Shown here one piece after another: positions 10,946 through 22,977 of a DNA stretch of 64,000 bases. Where the stretch lies: contig JAGFBZ010002268.1 in the NCBI GenBank assembly GCA_018398805.1, positions 248,001 through 312,000 of the forward strand, written 5' to 3'. The position numbers were made by a program, and so were the translations under genes. The DNA comes from Hirundichthys speculiger. Taxonomy: Eukaryota; Chordata; Actinopteri; Beloniformes; Exocoetidae. How positions within the stretch are numbered: position 1 is the stretch's first letter; each line of letters opens with the position of its first letter. The notes beneath the pieces are model-generated. The model saw nothing but the letters and a program-made list of their open reading frames with translations. It did not search any database and was not told the DNA's origin.

Positions 10946-11780
10946 AAATCTTGAGTTATGCTAGAATGAATACAGATTGTTTCTAAACTACCAGCATAAA
11001 TATCAATCATGTATGGCTGTCCTATCCAGTTTTTAAGCATTTGTGTGATTTGCTCTCTAAGTATCTTCCCGTCTCCTCTATTCACCTCAGTTTTATCCCT
11101 TACGTCAATCCCTCGTCTCTTGTCTCATGAAAGGCAGTCTATTACAGCATATTAGCAGCAAAGTGAGGCCAGGAGATAAGAGAGGCTGCTGATCAAACAG
11201 ACAGACAAATCACCAGTGACAGAAACACACATTTGTTGCTCAACATTTAGCTTTGATCTCTGACTCTGCCAAAAGCCAAAGAGAAGCAAATCCCAGCCTT
11301 TGAACTGGAACTTTTCAGTCGAGGTATTTCTCTGCTCTTTTATGGAGCTTCGTCTTTAAATTTCCCTGAGTCATCATATGCAATCATGCTCCTCAACTCA
11401 TGGTGCCTACGCACTCATAAGGACAGTGTGAGGATGAATACAATGCAAAGTGGAGCAGAATATCCACATCTCTGAACAGAGAACATGTATTTCCGATGCT
11501 GTGAAACACTTGTTCAAGCTTTAACAGAAGAATCCTTAAAAACCTCCATGCACTCCCAAATCACAGCAAACTACAAGATGGTAGCAAAAGATTAGCTCAT
11601 GCTGACTTTCCGATCTCTGATCTGCTCTGGTATAATGTTTGAGTTTCTTTGCATTAACCCTGTTCAGATGATTTGCACATATGCAAACACATGCCCAAGC
11701 ATGGAGGAGAGACCGCAAACTGTTTTTGCAGCATAGTAATAACAGATAAGTGGCGGCTGAGTCTGAGCTGTCAGCCATGG
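10946..11780. other. Non-coding stretch, no gene recognised
   Basis: Unique-looking DNA with no gene. The part at 11110-11290 has balanced composition ('ggagataagagaggctgctg') and could be regulatory, but there is no direct support. Confidence 0.5.
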
Positions 11781-11789
11781 ATCATCTCA

Positions 11790-12035
11790 TTTCCTGACCA
11801 GGCCAGCTCCGGCCCCCTGTGTGTTATTACAAACAGCCAAGATCATGTGACAGGGGGAAGGAGATTACTGGAGAAACTAATTGAGGCTGCTCTGTGTGCA
11901 GAGAACAGTGGGGTGACTGTTTGGTCAGGCGGCCTGATACTCGACCCTCCTATGTCCCCTGCACCCACAAAATGGCCATTACAAACAAAGACCCTGTCAA
12001 AGCCAAAAGACCTGGCGAGTCTCTAGTGAACCAGA
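11790..12035. other. Candidate conserved non-coding block
   Basis: About 245 bases of GC-balanced, repeat-free sequence (for example 'acaaacagccaagatcatgt' and 'actaattgaggctgctctgt') between AT-rich flanks. It also lies in a 117-codon open frame (11673-12026), but that frame resembles no protein and has no splice context I can defend. A regulatory element seems more likely than an exon. Unproven. Confidence 0.28.
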
Positions 12036-14269
12036 ACTTTCTTTTGAAGCTTGGGGGATTCCCTTTATCCTGAAGGGGGTGTAGCTATGGGAATAACGGT
12101 GCATCCATACACCTGGCTCAGCATGTTATTTGATCATATTGGGACCATTCTCTTTGATGAATTGGATATAAAATAAATTATACAGAAATATGTATCAATA
12201 TTGAATGCACCACTCCAGACTGCATTCTCTTCCCAGTCCCTTTACCCAGCTACATCATTGTTGGCGCACATTACTCAGTCTGGAGTGCACAAAAACTGTC
12301 TTGGCAGTAGCATCACCAGATCTGGCACAGCACCATTCAGTGGTATTATTACCTACAGTACAATAGAGCTGTAGAGAGGCCAACAGCCACAGCGAGGGCT
12401 GCTTGTCCTCACATTGGAACAACTGTCAGCTAGCATTTGCTCTGAGTGGACCAGTATGGCTGTCACACAGAGCTATTATTATGATACCACCCAGGGTCAG
12501 GCTGGGGCTCCAGGGTGAAGCAAAGTGATTCTGTGTCATCACTTTCAATGCTGCTTTTTCATATATCAGTATACTGTAAGGCCTGAGCAGAGACACATTC
12601 ACATCAAGAGCTACACAAAATCCCTTTTGACAGGCAATATCAGAAAACTCAACACATGTGAAAAAAACAGTACCATATTTTGTCAAGAGAATTGGAAGGT
12701 ATGCAGGCGCAAGACGTCCTTTTTCAACAACACTTATGTGGTGACCCCTAAAGCCGGCAGCCAACATGTAGCATAAACAGTTAAATGCACACCAGCACTT
12801 AAACCCAATCACACTTCTCACAAGAGAAGATCCAGGCCCTGGCTGTTGAAGCAGACGGTGGGGGTTGGGGCTGCAGTATTATATTTCCACAGGATATGAT
12901 CCCTGTGTTTTTATGTGCAGTTGGTCCCAGCCGCGGCCTAGTTCCAGGCTTGTGCCAGCGCCAAGGCTAGCACAGGCGCCGAATCTGGCTGGACATGTCT
13001 GATAGTGCTTTTACGAGTGAGGAATCTGAGAGCCACCATGCTTTTAAAGCTTGGCAACTTGTGCTGCATCTCAAATGACATCCTCTTGCCACCAATAAAG
13101 CAATAATCTTGACCACTCCTGCGTCAAGTGGCTCTCTGGTCATAAGTAATGCACTATGTGTGAGTCTGGATGATTTGATCTGAGCTCATGGGAGTGATTG
13201 CCCTTCTTGGACATGATTTTAGATTTTGCAAAAGTTGAAATGAAGAATGACACCCAGTTGTCATAAGGGGGAGTATTTGCCAAGTTGTTGAACAGTGAAG
13301 AATGGCTTCATAAGCAGGAACAACTAAGTCACCTCAGACATGTCATATCTTGTGAGAATCCTTGCTTTGACTGGACATCTTTTATTAAGGCCGCTTGGGT
13401 TAAAACCTTCAGAATTCACTCAGGCTCAAATGATGCTGATAAAAACTGAACTGAACTGAAAAGTGAATCCATTCACAAGCTGCATACTATGTTGTTAACT
13501 CCACGCTAACTCATATCGGTTTCTGTGAACCAGATTTCATGCACAGCATGCACTTTAGTTCCCATTACTCCCAATTTATCATTTTTTTTTTGACTAGCCC
13601 CATTTGAGAAATGACCTCTGTAACATCTAATGTAATTTTCTGAGAAGATATCCACTAATTTCCTCTGCTCACTTTTGCTCCCCAACCCACAGAACTGATG
13701 ATGATTATTCAAGCTGAGAGATTCAGACTTAGTGAAGCAAATCGTAATGTACAGTATCTGAAGCACAAATCCTTGTCCATCCTAGTTTTACCCATCCAAC
13801 ACACTGTTATGACTGCTTTTAGAATGTCACAAAACTGATGCTGATGTGCCTACAATGGTTGTTTAAACATTAGTGGAAGAAGTCGGTACCAGTAGAGATA
13901 ATCATAAGGGATAGCATGAATGCCATTCGTAAATAATAGAGCTGGAAATAGTGAAAGAAAATAGGTAAAATAAATAGTAAAGCTGTAAAAGTCAACATTC
14001 AATCTAGTACTAGTCTGCCTCCAGCTCAGCTGTTTGTCAATTGGTTTGATGTGTGATGTAATTGGCCAACCAGAAAAACCCTGTACTAACAAGATATTGA
14101 TTCATGCAACCAATGCTCCATCCACAAGAAAACGTTCACACTGTTCTTTACAGGTTAGCCTTACAATCTTTCAAAACCAAATGTAGACTTTCCACTGGTT
14201 TAACTGCCCAAGTTGGAAGCCCCTGACAAAGAGGACACACAGACCCAGACACACTGTAGCAACACTAAA
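12036..14269. other. Non-coding stretch, no gene recognised
   Basis: Mixed unique-looking DNA. A GC-rich island at about 12920-13030 ('agccgcggcctagttccagg') is unusual for the neighbourhood but too short to be a typical CpG island. Frames at 12426-12821 (minus) and 13506-13766 (minus) have no recognisable motif. Confidence 0.55.
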
Positions 14270-14610
14270 GCCCCTCACAGGAATCTTTAAAATAAATACC
14301 TGCTCTGTGTGATGTCCACCAACATGATGGTTTTAACACCACTCAAGCTGGCCATCCATTAGCCCCTCTAAACCTCCTGAGCTAATTGGCGAATCAAATT
14401 ATTAGATTTAACAGGCTCAATAGACACATCCCCATGCATCATGGGTAGTGTTACACTCTTGCCGCGACGTTAATGCACCACTACCTGCACCTGACCCCTA
14501 ACTGTTGTTCCCTGAGGCACTTTCATTATCCCACTGATGTGATATGAACAGGCTGGTGTTTTTTAACTGATTGGACGTATTAAAGCCAACCTGCTCATTG
14601 ATGTGGTGGA
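14270..14610. other. Candidate conserved non-coding block
   Basis: Repeat-free sequence with several homeobox-type cores close together ('gagctaattggcgaatcaaa', 'ttattagatttaacagg') and a long run without low-complexity DNA. This is enhancer-like texture. No coding potential. Confidence 0.28.
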
Positions 14611-15983
14611 TAAGTGACAGAGGCAGTTAAAGCAAATTCACAGTTACATTTCTCATTCATTACACAATTATCTTTATCACTGGCCATCCAGCGGCTCCAT
14701 AAAAAGAATCACACCCCATTATGAGAAATATTTGGTGAAGCTTGTTAGTATGCCATGAGGTAGTGAAGTGTATTTGTTTATTTATGGATGGCTGGCTTTT
14801 GATTACTCAACATTTGACAAGAACAAATTTACTGCCATGCCAATTTTCGTCAAAATCATCCAGCGTGATCAAGACAACAAGATGATGTCCCCCAGGGGAC
14901 TGATTGTCTCAAACAAGTGACAAAATACTAGTTAAATAGTCATGTACCTCTGCTTTTGAACACATGTGAATAGATTTGTAAATTGCTTCAATTCACAGTA
15001 AAATTGGCTTCAGGATAAATAATCATTTGACATGCAAAAAAAGGGAGAGTGTGATTTCCAACTTTGCATACAATTAGACTGATTAGTATACCTCTTTACT
15101 GTTGACGTAACAGAAATTGTGCATTACTTTCAGATACATAAGACTAATTTAATCCAACAAATAACCAACAGCAAAGTGTAGGCAAAACAGGCTGCTTTAA
15201 TTTAGGAACCATACAGCCTTGATGTATGATGACCAAATAGGGTATGAATGAGGCAGGGAAAAAAAGTGAATTAGCAGTGGGACAGGTCCCCTCCCCCAGC
15301 CTTCTGCTTGCCTTGTATCATTCATTATGATGATCTATGGCTGCTCTTTATGCCCTGACTTGATATTTCAGACTCATGTGAGGTGTGGATCATTAGGGAA
15401 AGCTTTTACCATTAATAAGCAGACGTTGTTTACATGAGTAATACTCCAAGAGGCAATGAGGTTGAAGCATTTAGAACAGGGCATTTATCTTTTTCACACC
15501 AGTAAATATCATCCAGATGATGTTGATATTTACTGGTCTACAGAGAAAATGGCTGTAGTGGACAAACATCATCATGGAAGGAAATGTTTGAGGAAGGAGG
15601 AGAAAGGAAGGACATTAGAAGAAAAGAAGGTAGGACCTTTAGCAATGGTCTATTTTTCAATTTGTGTGGTCAAAGCAAACTTCGATCCAGGACAAAAATA
15701 AATATGTCAGAACCATGGAATCGTGGAATTGTACTGATATCTGAGTATGTTTTAGGGAAGAAGCGATCTGGGTTAGGTCATTTGCTCATAGAGCAAGTAT
15801 GTATTGTTCTTAGTAGAGAACAGTTTATAGCAGTCCGGTAGTAAAGAGGTTGCTGCCGTGTAAACTTACTACCAGGTGCCAAAACAACCCATTGAGCTGC
15901 CTCAGCATCAACACGTGTAAACACTTATGATGATCCAAGACTGTGCACGCTATCAATAGTTTACCCAATGCTATCCCTGCAAT
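14611..15983. other. Non-coding stretch, no gene recognised
   Basis: AT-rich unique-looking DNA. Frames at 15456-15701 and 15584-15841 overlap each other, are Lys/Glu-rich because of local purine runs, and are not credible genes. Confidence 0.55.
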
Positions 15984-15985
15984 TA

Positions 15986-16905
15986 CAGTGCCTTGCGAAA
16001 GTATTTGGTCCCTTTGGACTTTTCAACCTTTTGCCACATTTCAGGCTTCAAACATAAACGTATAAATTTAAATTTTTTTTGTCAAGAATTAACAACAAGT
16101 GGGACACAATTGTGAAGTGGAACGAAATTTATTGGATATTTTAACATTTTTAAACAAATCAAAAACTGAACAGTGGGGCGTGCAATATTATTTGGCCCCT
16201 TTACTTTCAGTGCAGTAAACTGACTCCAGTAGTTCAGTGAGGATCTCTGAATGATCCAATGTTGTCCTGAATGACTGATGATGATCAATAGAATCCACCT
16301 GTGTGTAATCAAGTCTCTGTATAAATGCACCTGCTCTGTGATAGTCTCAGGGTTCTGTTTAAAGTGCAGAGAGCATCATGAAGACCAAGGAACACACCAG
16401 GCAGGTCCCAGATACTGTTGTGGAGAAGTTTAAAGCTGGATTTAGAAACAAAAAGATTTCCAAAGCTTTAAAACATTTCAAAGAGCACTGTGCAAGCAAT
16501 CATATTGAAATGGAAGGAGTATCAGACCACTGCAAATCTACCAAGACCTGGCCGTCCCTTTAAACTTTCATCTGGAACAAGGAGAAGACAGATCAGAGAT
16601 GAAGCCAAGAGGCCCATGATCACTCTGGATGAACTGCAGAGATCTACAGCTGAGGTGGGAGAGTTTGTCCAGAGGACAACAATCAGTCGTACACTGCACA
16701 AATCTGGCCTTTATGGAAGAGTGGCAAGAAGAAAGACATTTCTCAAAGATATCCATAAAAAGTCTTGATTAAAGTTTGCCACAAGCCACCTGGGAGACAC
16801 ACCAAACATGTGGAAGAAGGTGCTCTGGTCAGATGAAACCATAATCAAACCTTTTGGCCACAATGCAAACAATGCAACACAGCTCATCATCGTAAACACA
16901 CAACG
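15986..16905 (+). mobile_element. Tc1-like transposon, 3'-truncated
   Basis: The left end follows a TA at 15984-15985 and begins CAGTGCCTTGCGAAAGTATT. An inner motif 'caatattatttggcccct' at about 16183-16200 is consistent with a long IR/DR-type terminal repeat. The transposase region runs from 16378 and fades out near 16905 after a short internal deletion, so the right terminal repeat and the last two catalytic residues are gone. Confidence 0.85.
16378..16900 (+). pseudogene. Tc1 transposase, frameshifted and truncated
   Basis: The start MKTKEHTRQVPDTVVEKFKA is typical for one fish Tc1 subfamily. A one-base indel near 16480 moves the frame. The second frame (16490-16768) continues with AIILKWKEY, LPRPGRPFKLS (the GRPR-like AT-hook) and SGLYGRVARRKT, then stops at TGA after HKKS where the family continues. 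Further degraded codons reach WRKVLWSDET (about 16810-16842), so the first DDE aspartate is still present. The remainder is lost. Inactive. Confidence 0.85.
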
Positions 16906-17194
16906 GGTTGCTAGGTTACACTCATACAAACAAGGGCCCCTCCTAGCCAATGGGATGTCAGGAAGATGCTAAGCGATAGCTAATGGCAGAGCAGCTCGGA
17001 CGCATCGCTTTCAAACCGAGATAGAGAGCCGACAAGTATGTATACATTCAGTAAACTCTGGGAGCTCGGCACGGTAGGTTTGTTGAAAAGCCTTCTCTAT
17101 GCAGTGGCGGGCCTGTTGCCTAAAAGGCACACACGCTCACGTGCAAGTCCAATGCAAAATTATTGGAACATAAATCCCACGGGACATAAAAGCG
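16906..17194. other. Unassigned GC-richer block, probable repeat
   Basis: Directly after the Tc1 break the composition changes: 'aagggcccctcctagccaat', 'gcagctcggacgcatcgctt', 'gggagctcggcacggtaggt' and 'gcagtggcgggcctgttgcc'. It reads like the end of an interspersed repeat rather than unique DNA, but I cannot name the family. A short open frame starting at 17038 (MYTFSKLWELG) runs into the TA array and is not credible as a gene. Confidence 0.4.
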
Positions 17195-17198
17195 TATG

Positions 17199-17240
<42 letters not shown>

Positions 17241-17242
17241 CA
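17195..17242. repeat. (GTAT)/(TA)n microsatellite
   Basis: Alternating TA units with a GTAT start. Confidence 0.95.
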
Positions 17243-17899
17243 TGAGTGAATGGTGTTTTATTATTCCAGCAGAATTCCAAATATTTGTAGATTTCTTTTT
17301 TTTTTTTTAATAGATGGACCATGCTGGTCCTCCACCAATGAAAACCTGTCTATAAAGATCAGGCTGCAGTGCCCATAAAGACTACTCGTCCCAACAAGAT
17401 CAGCGATCACACACAAAATGGTCCTGATAAGGTAACAAAAAACAAATACACGCACAAACCAAGCAACATGCTCAGTGATGATGGCACAAATAAAAAGCTC
17501 TTGGTGAAAGGGTCCATGATTTGACCTTTTCAAACATTATTGTAACAGAATAACAAAACCTGAGTTTGAATAAAAAGAGAGCAAGATGTAATCAAATGGA
17601 TTACGTTGGACATTACAGACAGTAAACTAAGTGCTAAATGTACCTTTCACAGCTCAACCTCTAAGCATATTAAAAAAAAAACCCAAACATTTAAAACAAG
17701 GTGGTACTTCAATCATGGATAAATGTTTTCTGTAGGCTTTGCTGTACTTGTGAAATGTGTAGTTTCAGAGCTGTGCTGTACTACAAGAAACTATTGTCTT
17801 CTGTGTATGAAAGTGCAGTTATGTCCTTGTTCATATTGTAATAGAGCAGCTCATAGGCGAGACTGGGGAATAACCGCAGGAAGTGAAGTAACATAAGGA
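17243..17899. other. Non-coding stretch, no gene recognised
   Basis: AT-rich unique-looking DNA with poly(T) and poly(A) runs. Nothing further supported. Confidence 0.55.
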
Positions 17900-18275
17900 G
17901 ACACAGTTATCTTTCCTAATATCTGCGTCTTAGACACCAGAAGACTGATGCATTTATTTAATGATAATCTATAGCTGGAATCACTGATAACTGATGACAG
18001 CCCTGATGTGTGATTTCACCCAATGGGTTATTGAGATTAGCTTTTAAGGCCTGCCTCCATGCTTCAAACCTAATCAGGAAAGAAAAGTGGCTTAACTCGT
18101 CATCCCTTTAGAGAACGATGTAATTAACGGGCTCTGATGAGCAGCTCAGTCTCTACAGAGGAGAATAGATTGGCCTGATTTTGGCAAAAGAGCTGCAGAG
18201 TGAGACGATGTACAATATGTGTGTCAGTGAGGAATAAGCAGGAAGAAGAAGAACAGACACACACCTGGCAGATAT
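17900..18275. other. Candidate conserved non-coding block
   Basis: A long repeat-free run with enhancer-like cores: 'ttatttaatgataatctata', 'cacccaatgggttattgaga', 'acgatgtaattaacgggctc' and 'gagaatagattggcctgatt'. Contains CCAAT and TAATTAA-type sites. No coding potential. Inferred from texture only. Confidence 0.3.
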
Positions 18276-18954
18276 GTGCAACATCCCTGGAGCTGATGTG
18301 TCCTAGAATGAAGCTTTATTAGTTCTTCTCCATTTCTCACATATTTCCTGTTGATCTAATTGATTTAGCTGTCATTTTATTACTATAAAATCACAATTTA
18401 TGAATAAGATTGAATTAAATTTAAACCTATAACAGGCATCCCCATGTATGAGTCCAGCAGTGCCATGGAGCAGAGCAGCACTTCCTCCTGTGGTTCCTGA
18501 GGATTAATATCTGAATCAGATTGTGTGTGTTATTTCTGTCTCTACTTGTGACGCTCGCTCTCAGCTTCGGAGGAACAGGGTTTCATCCTGAGTGGTATTC
18601 ATAGTTACGCAATACATACCAGTTCAAAAGAAAAGCACGTCATCATCTCAATGCACAAGAATAATTTTGAGCCTAAAAATGCCTTCTGGAAGTGTACTGT
18701 CGTGAGTGACTCATCTCTCTTATCTCCTTTTTTTCCATGAATAACTGTTTTCCCACAAAGTAATAGTCTTTGGCCATTTTTCTTTTTTCCTGTCACATTT
18801 TTGCTCATTGTAGACTTCCTCTCCACTGCAATATAAAGTTTTGCACTTCCATGAAAGCAGCACAATCATGCCTAGAAGTACAGACGTCTTCTAAACGAGA
18901 TCAGTTTGAACAAAAAACTTCAAACTGCTCACAGATATTACTAATGTTGAAAAA
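18276..18954. other. Non-coding stretch, no gene recognised
   Basis: AT-rich unique-looking DNA without recognisable repeats. The 18605-18865 minus and 18770-19060 plus frames are not credible. Confidence 0.5.
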
Positions 18955-19378
18955 AGGGGGCTCTGCATGCCTTAGACATTTATTCTTAAAAAGAAAGAAA
19001 ACTCTGGTAAGCTCAGGAACATCAAGAGGCATTGAAGATCAGAAAAATAACTACTCATAATGACAGAAAAATATTTTTCTTGGTGAAGAAACCCCTCTTC
19101 AAAGAAGTCAAGAATAGTCCGGAAAAAGGTAGATGAATCAAAGGCAAAATCTATTTTTTTAAGAACAGGAAAGGCAGATTAATATGTGCCAGAAAACATC
19201 TAAAAAGCCTCCCATGTTCTGTAGTCTGATTTTTGAAAAGATTAACTCCCATCAGAAAAAAGGAAGAGAAAATTATGGAGTACTAAAGGAACAGCTCATG
19301 CTTCAAAACATACCACATCATTTACGAAACATTCATTGTGGTGGTGTATAAAGGCAAAATAACAGTAAAAATAAATCA
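18955..19378 (+). pseudogene. Tc1 transposase fragment, heavily decayed
   Basis: The DNA still follows the middle of a fish Tc1 transposase gene: 'aagaatagtccggaaaaagg', then 'aaaacatctaaaaagcctcc', 'ggaacagctcatgcttcaaa' and 'ataccacatcatttacgaaa'. No frame stays open and the WSDE-type motif is unreadable. Terminal repeats were not found. The same family seems to be present at 36.3-37.6 kb. Confidence 0.55.
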
Positions 19379-21877
19379 GTCAATTAAGTTTCTTCCTGGT
19401 TGTTCTCATGGGAACCTCACTGGCCTAAGTTTCTTTATTTTGACTAACTGCATGGCTGCTGGAGGGAGATGACGGCCCAGCTCCAGCTGATGGAGGCTCC
19501 TCTGCGTTGTTAAGTGGAGGAGCATGCGAAGGAACAGGGTTTGTCCAGTATTTAAGTCACGTGACAAAGTTTGTAATCCAGCTTGTCCAGCTGGTCTCTG
19601 CATCTCTGGATCTCTGGCCACTGTGGTTGAAAACCTGGTGGTATTTTTTTTTTCTCTTTTTTCTTGCTGCATCTTTAGCGTGCCTGTCACTTGGCGATGC
19701 ATTCTGACAGCAAACCCAAACAATGCTGTCAAGCAGCCCTTGGTTACTGTTGCCCTCCCTGTGAGGGTGATTTGATCCTTTGCATGGATCCAGCCATGCC
19801 TTTCTGCATTGCCAATTCACACAGCACTCATTTCACTGCAGCTACTACCTCTCAAGCCGTGAAACAAAATGTTGTGCCATTCACTCTTCACAGCAGGGGC
19901 AGAATAAAGTTGCTACAGGGCCGGAACAAACCGCCTGTGTGAATGAGCCCTCAGTCACTTCCATGTATGTGCACTTGGAGGAATGCAGCCATACCTCACA
20001 GTTTTGACAAAAACAATATATATGAATATGCAATGACTTTTTTATGAGCTCCTCCTTTCCTCATGTTGTTGTAAATGGTTGATTAATAGTTTGACTGATG
20101 ATAAACTGCAAAAGGAGTAAAACAGGCGATTTTCTCAAAATTACACAAACACAAAATTTAATTTGGCTTTTTTGATTTATGTTTTTTTTTTGTTTTGTCA
20201 TTAAAGACAATTCCCATAAAACTGTTCAGCCATCCAGGATCCAGTCTTCTGATTACATCATTAATCTAACCTCATTTAAATTTCAAACAGGCTGGGTGAA
20301 CTGTCCCCTCTTTGTAATCAGTCAATATTGAGTTAGTTGGAGGACTTAGGGAGAGACAGTTGGAAAAACACAATGGAAAGCATGTTAGGAGAGTAGAAGA
20401 GCCTCTAAAATCGAGTCAAGAGTTCCAGTCACAGTGGCTCATTAATGGCATGAATTGAAGATTCTGAGCTTCTGTCCATTTTTTTCAGCTTTGATACTTT
20501 GTGCCAAAAACATCCCCTCTATGTCAGTGACACGGAGTCTGAAGGAGTCAAACAACAGCTGCAGAGGGCCACTGTCAGATAACATACAATTCAACATTTT
20601 CTAGTGTAATCAAGTATTCACTAAACTGTGGACATTTCCCATACTATCACAGTGTCTTTTTGTCTTTCTGTATCAATATTGATGAGATATAAACCATTAC
20701 ACTGGAGGACAACAACCTCAGAAAACCAGGAGGGAAGTGAAGAGTGATGAAGATAATGTTTGCACAATATGAGCTTAGCACTTGAACTTTAAGAATGCAG
20801 TCATAGACTGCATCTCCCACCCCTTCTAAACAAGTCATATGTAACACACTTAGCTTTTCTCAATGTGTGGGAGGTTGTTTATCTTTACTTTCTGCTTTTC
20901 CCCGATAGGATTGAAACCTCCATGCATTAGTAAGGCCAGACTTGAGCAATAACTCCAAACCAAAAGCAGATAAATGAAGGAATGCTCGATTGTCCAGCCA
21001 TATATGCTAATGAATTAAAACTACTGAAAATATAAAAGGCTGTAAATTCATCTACTGGTGGAATTAATGATCTTGTGAAAAAAGAGAACAACTTTTATCA
21101 TGCAAGCATGGTAACTGTTTCTATTTTTCTTTTAGTTTTAGTTATTCAAGAGTTAGGAACCACTGAGGTATAAAATGTAATTTTCAGAGAAAGATCCGAC
21201 CATAAATTCATCTCCCGTGAGTGAATAAACACAATTCGGCAAGCAACTTGCTTTTTTTATATTAAGTGTTTTTCAATTTTTCGTTAAGTTTTTTTTTTCA
21301 GAAGTTATTCCCGGTCATGAGGGAAGTGAATCACATTTCTGATATGAATTCCAAGACTTTCACTTGCTCTTTCACCTTCGCCTTTCCAATTTAAAATCCT
21401 ACCCTTCTGTAATTTTCATGTATTTTTAAAGGCAGTAACCCTGTTTTCTATTCTCTGTCATCCTGCTGCACACAAAGCTGCCGGTGAAGGAGAGGAGAAT
21501 TAAGTGAGAAAGGGCAGTGTGCAAAGAGAGGAACAATGAGGATGATCGATTCATCCAACCTTCACAGATGTAGCAAAAGTCATGGGTGGACAGCGAGTGG
21601 ACTTTCAAGACCTGAAGAGCACAGCAACCAAGTTGCAAAATCAAAGTCCAAGAAGAATTTAGACAAATTGGGTTTTTGCTGATGAGGAACACTGAAAGAG
21701 ATTCACTTCTCCATAGATTTAGTTAAAAATATGTTTATTTTTAGAAAAAATGACTTTTCTTCCAAACCTCACCATCTGGTTCCATGAACGAGAGGCACGG
21801 CTGTAACAAGCACCTCAACAAATGTTAAAGGGAACATATAAAAATAATGACTTTTCATGCGCTTCTATCTGAATTTC
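19379..21877. other. Non-coding stretch, no gene recognised
   Basis: Contains a GC-richer stretch at 19450-19960 (for example 'acagggccggaacaaaccgc') that keeps several overlapping open frames in both directions, none resembling a protein I know. It may be an unidentified repeat. The rest is AT-rich unique-looking DNA. Confidence 0.5.
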
Positions 21878-21897
21878 TAGGGTTAGGGTTAGGGTTA
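21878..21897 (+). repeat. Short interstitial telomere-like repeat
   Basis: Three consecutive units of TAGGGT/TTAGGG. Too short to mark a chromosome fusion; such tracts occur at repair scars and by chance. Confidence 0.85.
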
Positions 21898-22606
21898 CCA
21901 ACTCAAAATGTCAGACATAACACGATTCTGTCATTTAGTTTGGGGCTCAATCTGAAAACATGCAATTCAGTGAGCTGTTCAGATTTGCAGGGTACTGGAA
22001 ATCAGAGTAGAATTATCCCCCCCCCCCCATCTTTAATTCAGCCCAGCTGCACATCCGGCTCCATGTGCCATGTCATGGAAGTAGGCATCGCAAAGCTGAT
22101 ATATGGATTTCAGGGGAGGACTGACTCCACCCCATAAAATCAGCTACTGTGGACAGAGTTGTGAAACAACGCTTTTTTAGCTCTTCACTTCAGGCCAGTT
22201 GTCATGGAAACATGCCAAAACTGATGTTGGCCAATGACAGCTCTAAGCGTTGCTATGTTGCCTGTAGTTCAGCGTCTGCGTAGAGTGAGACAAACTGTTG
22301 TGAACACGAACTGAATTAACTGAAAAATGATGCAATGTCATCTGGTGAGCACCGTGACTGCACCAGTAGTGTGCACCAATATATGTATAAAAAAAACTCA
22401 ATGAAAAATCAACCTTAGCCCGACTATGAGGAGTTCAGTTGAGTTTGATTTCAGTTGGACTAAGAAGTTTACACTGATTTAAAACTGCTATCATTTGATT
22501 TTTTTTTTTTTTTTTTTTTTTTTTTCAAATTTCATGCAAACACACTAACTGTGATGGACACTCAATGTCTGAAAGGACTAAGGGGAGGACCCCCACTAAC
22601 AGAAAC
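21898..22606. other. Non-coding stretch, no gene recognised
   Basis: Unique-looking DNA with a C10 run at 22019-22028 and a poly(T) tract at 22499-22525. Nothing else supported. Confidence 0.55.
22499..22525. repeat. Poly(T) tract
   Basis: 27 consecutive T. Confidence 0.95.
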
Positions 22607-22608
22607 TA

Positions 22609-22975
22609 CAGTCATGGAAAAAATTATTAGACCACCATTTTTTTCTCCACTTTCTTGTTCATTTTAATACCTGGTACCACTAAACGTCATCATGTGACTA
22701 AAACAGACAGAAAAGAAAACACTGAATGCATAAAAGCAGTGTTTTTGGCAGTACAACGCCATAGCTATTGATGTAAAAACTTAAGTGATTTAGGTTATAA
22801 TCAAGAAAACCATGGAAAATGGTAAGATATCAGCTCTTAAATAAAACTCTTATGAGCAATCTTTGTGGTTATCGTTATGTTTGTCCAAACAAATGTACCT
22901 TTAGTTGTACCAGGCATTAAAATGAACAAGAAACTGAAGAAAACAAGGGTGGTCTAATAATTTTTTCCATGACTG
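22609..22975. mobile_element. Tc1/mariner-type miniature element (MITE)
   Basis: TA at 22607-22608 and 22976-22977 flanks an inverted repeat beginning CAGTCATGGAAAAAATTATT on both ends. The first 28 bases of the two ends are identical and similarity extends to roughly 78 bases with a handful of mismatches, including 'tcttgttcattttaat' in both arms. The 367-bp element has no coding sequence. TA target duplication and CAGT-like ends fit the Tc1/mariner superfamily, so it would be mobilised only by a transposase supplied from elsewhere. Confidence 0.88.
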
Positions 22976-22977
22976 TA

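Noticed and set aside
12920..13030. Possible CpG island promoter
   Set aside because: Only about 110 bases are GC-richer and no transcription start or exon follows.
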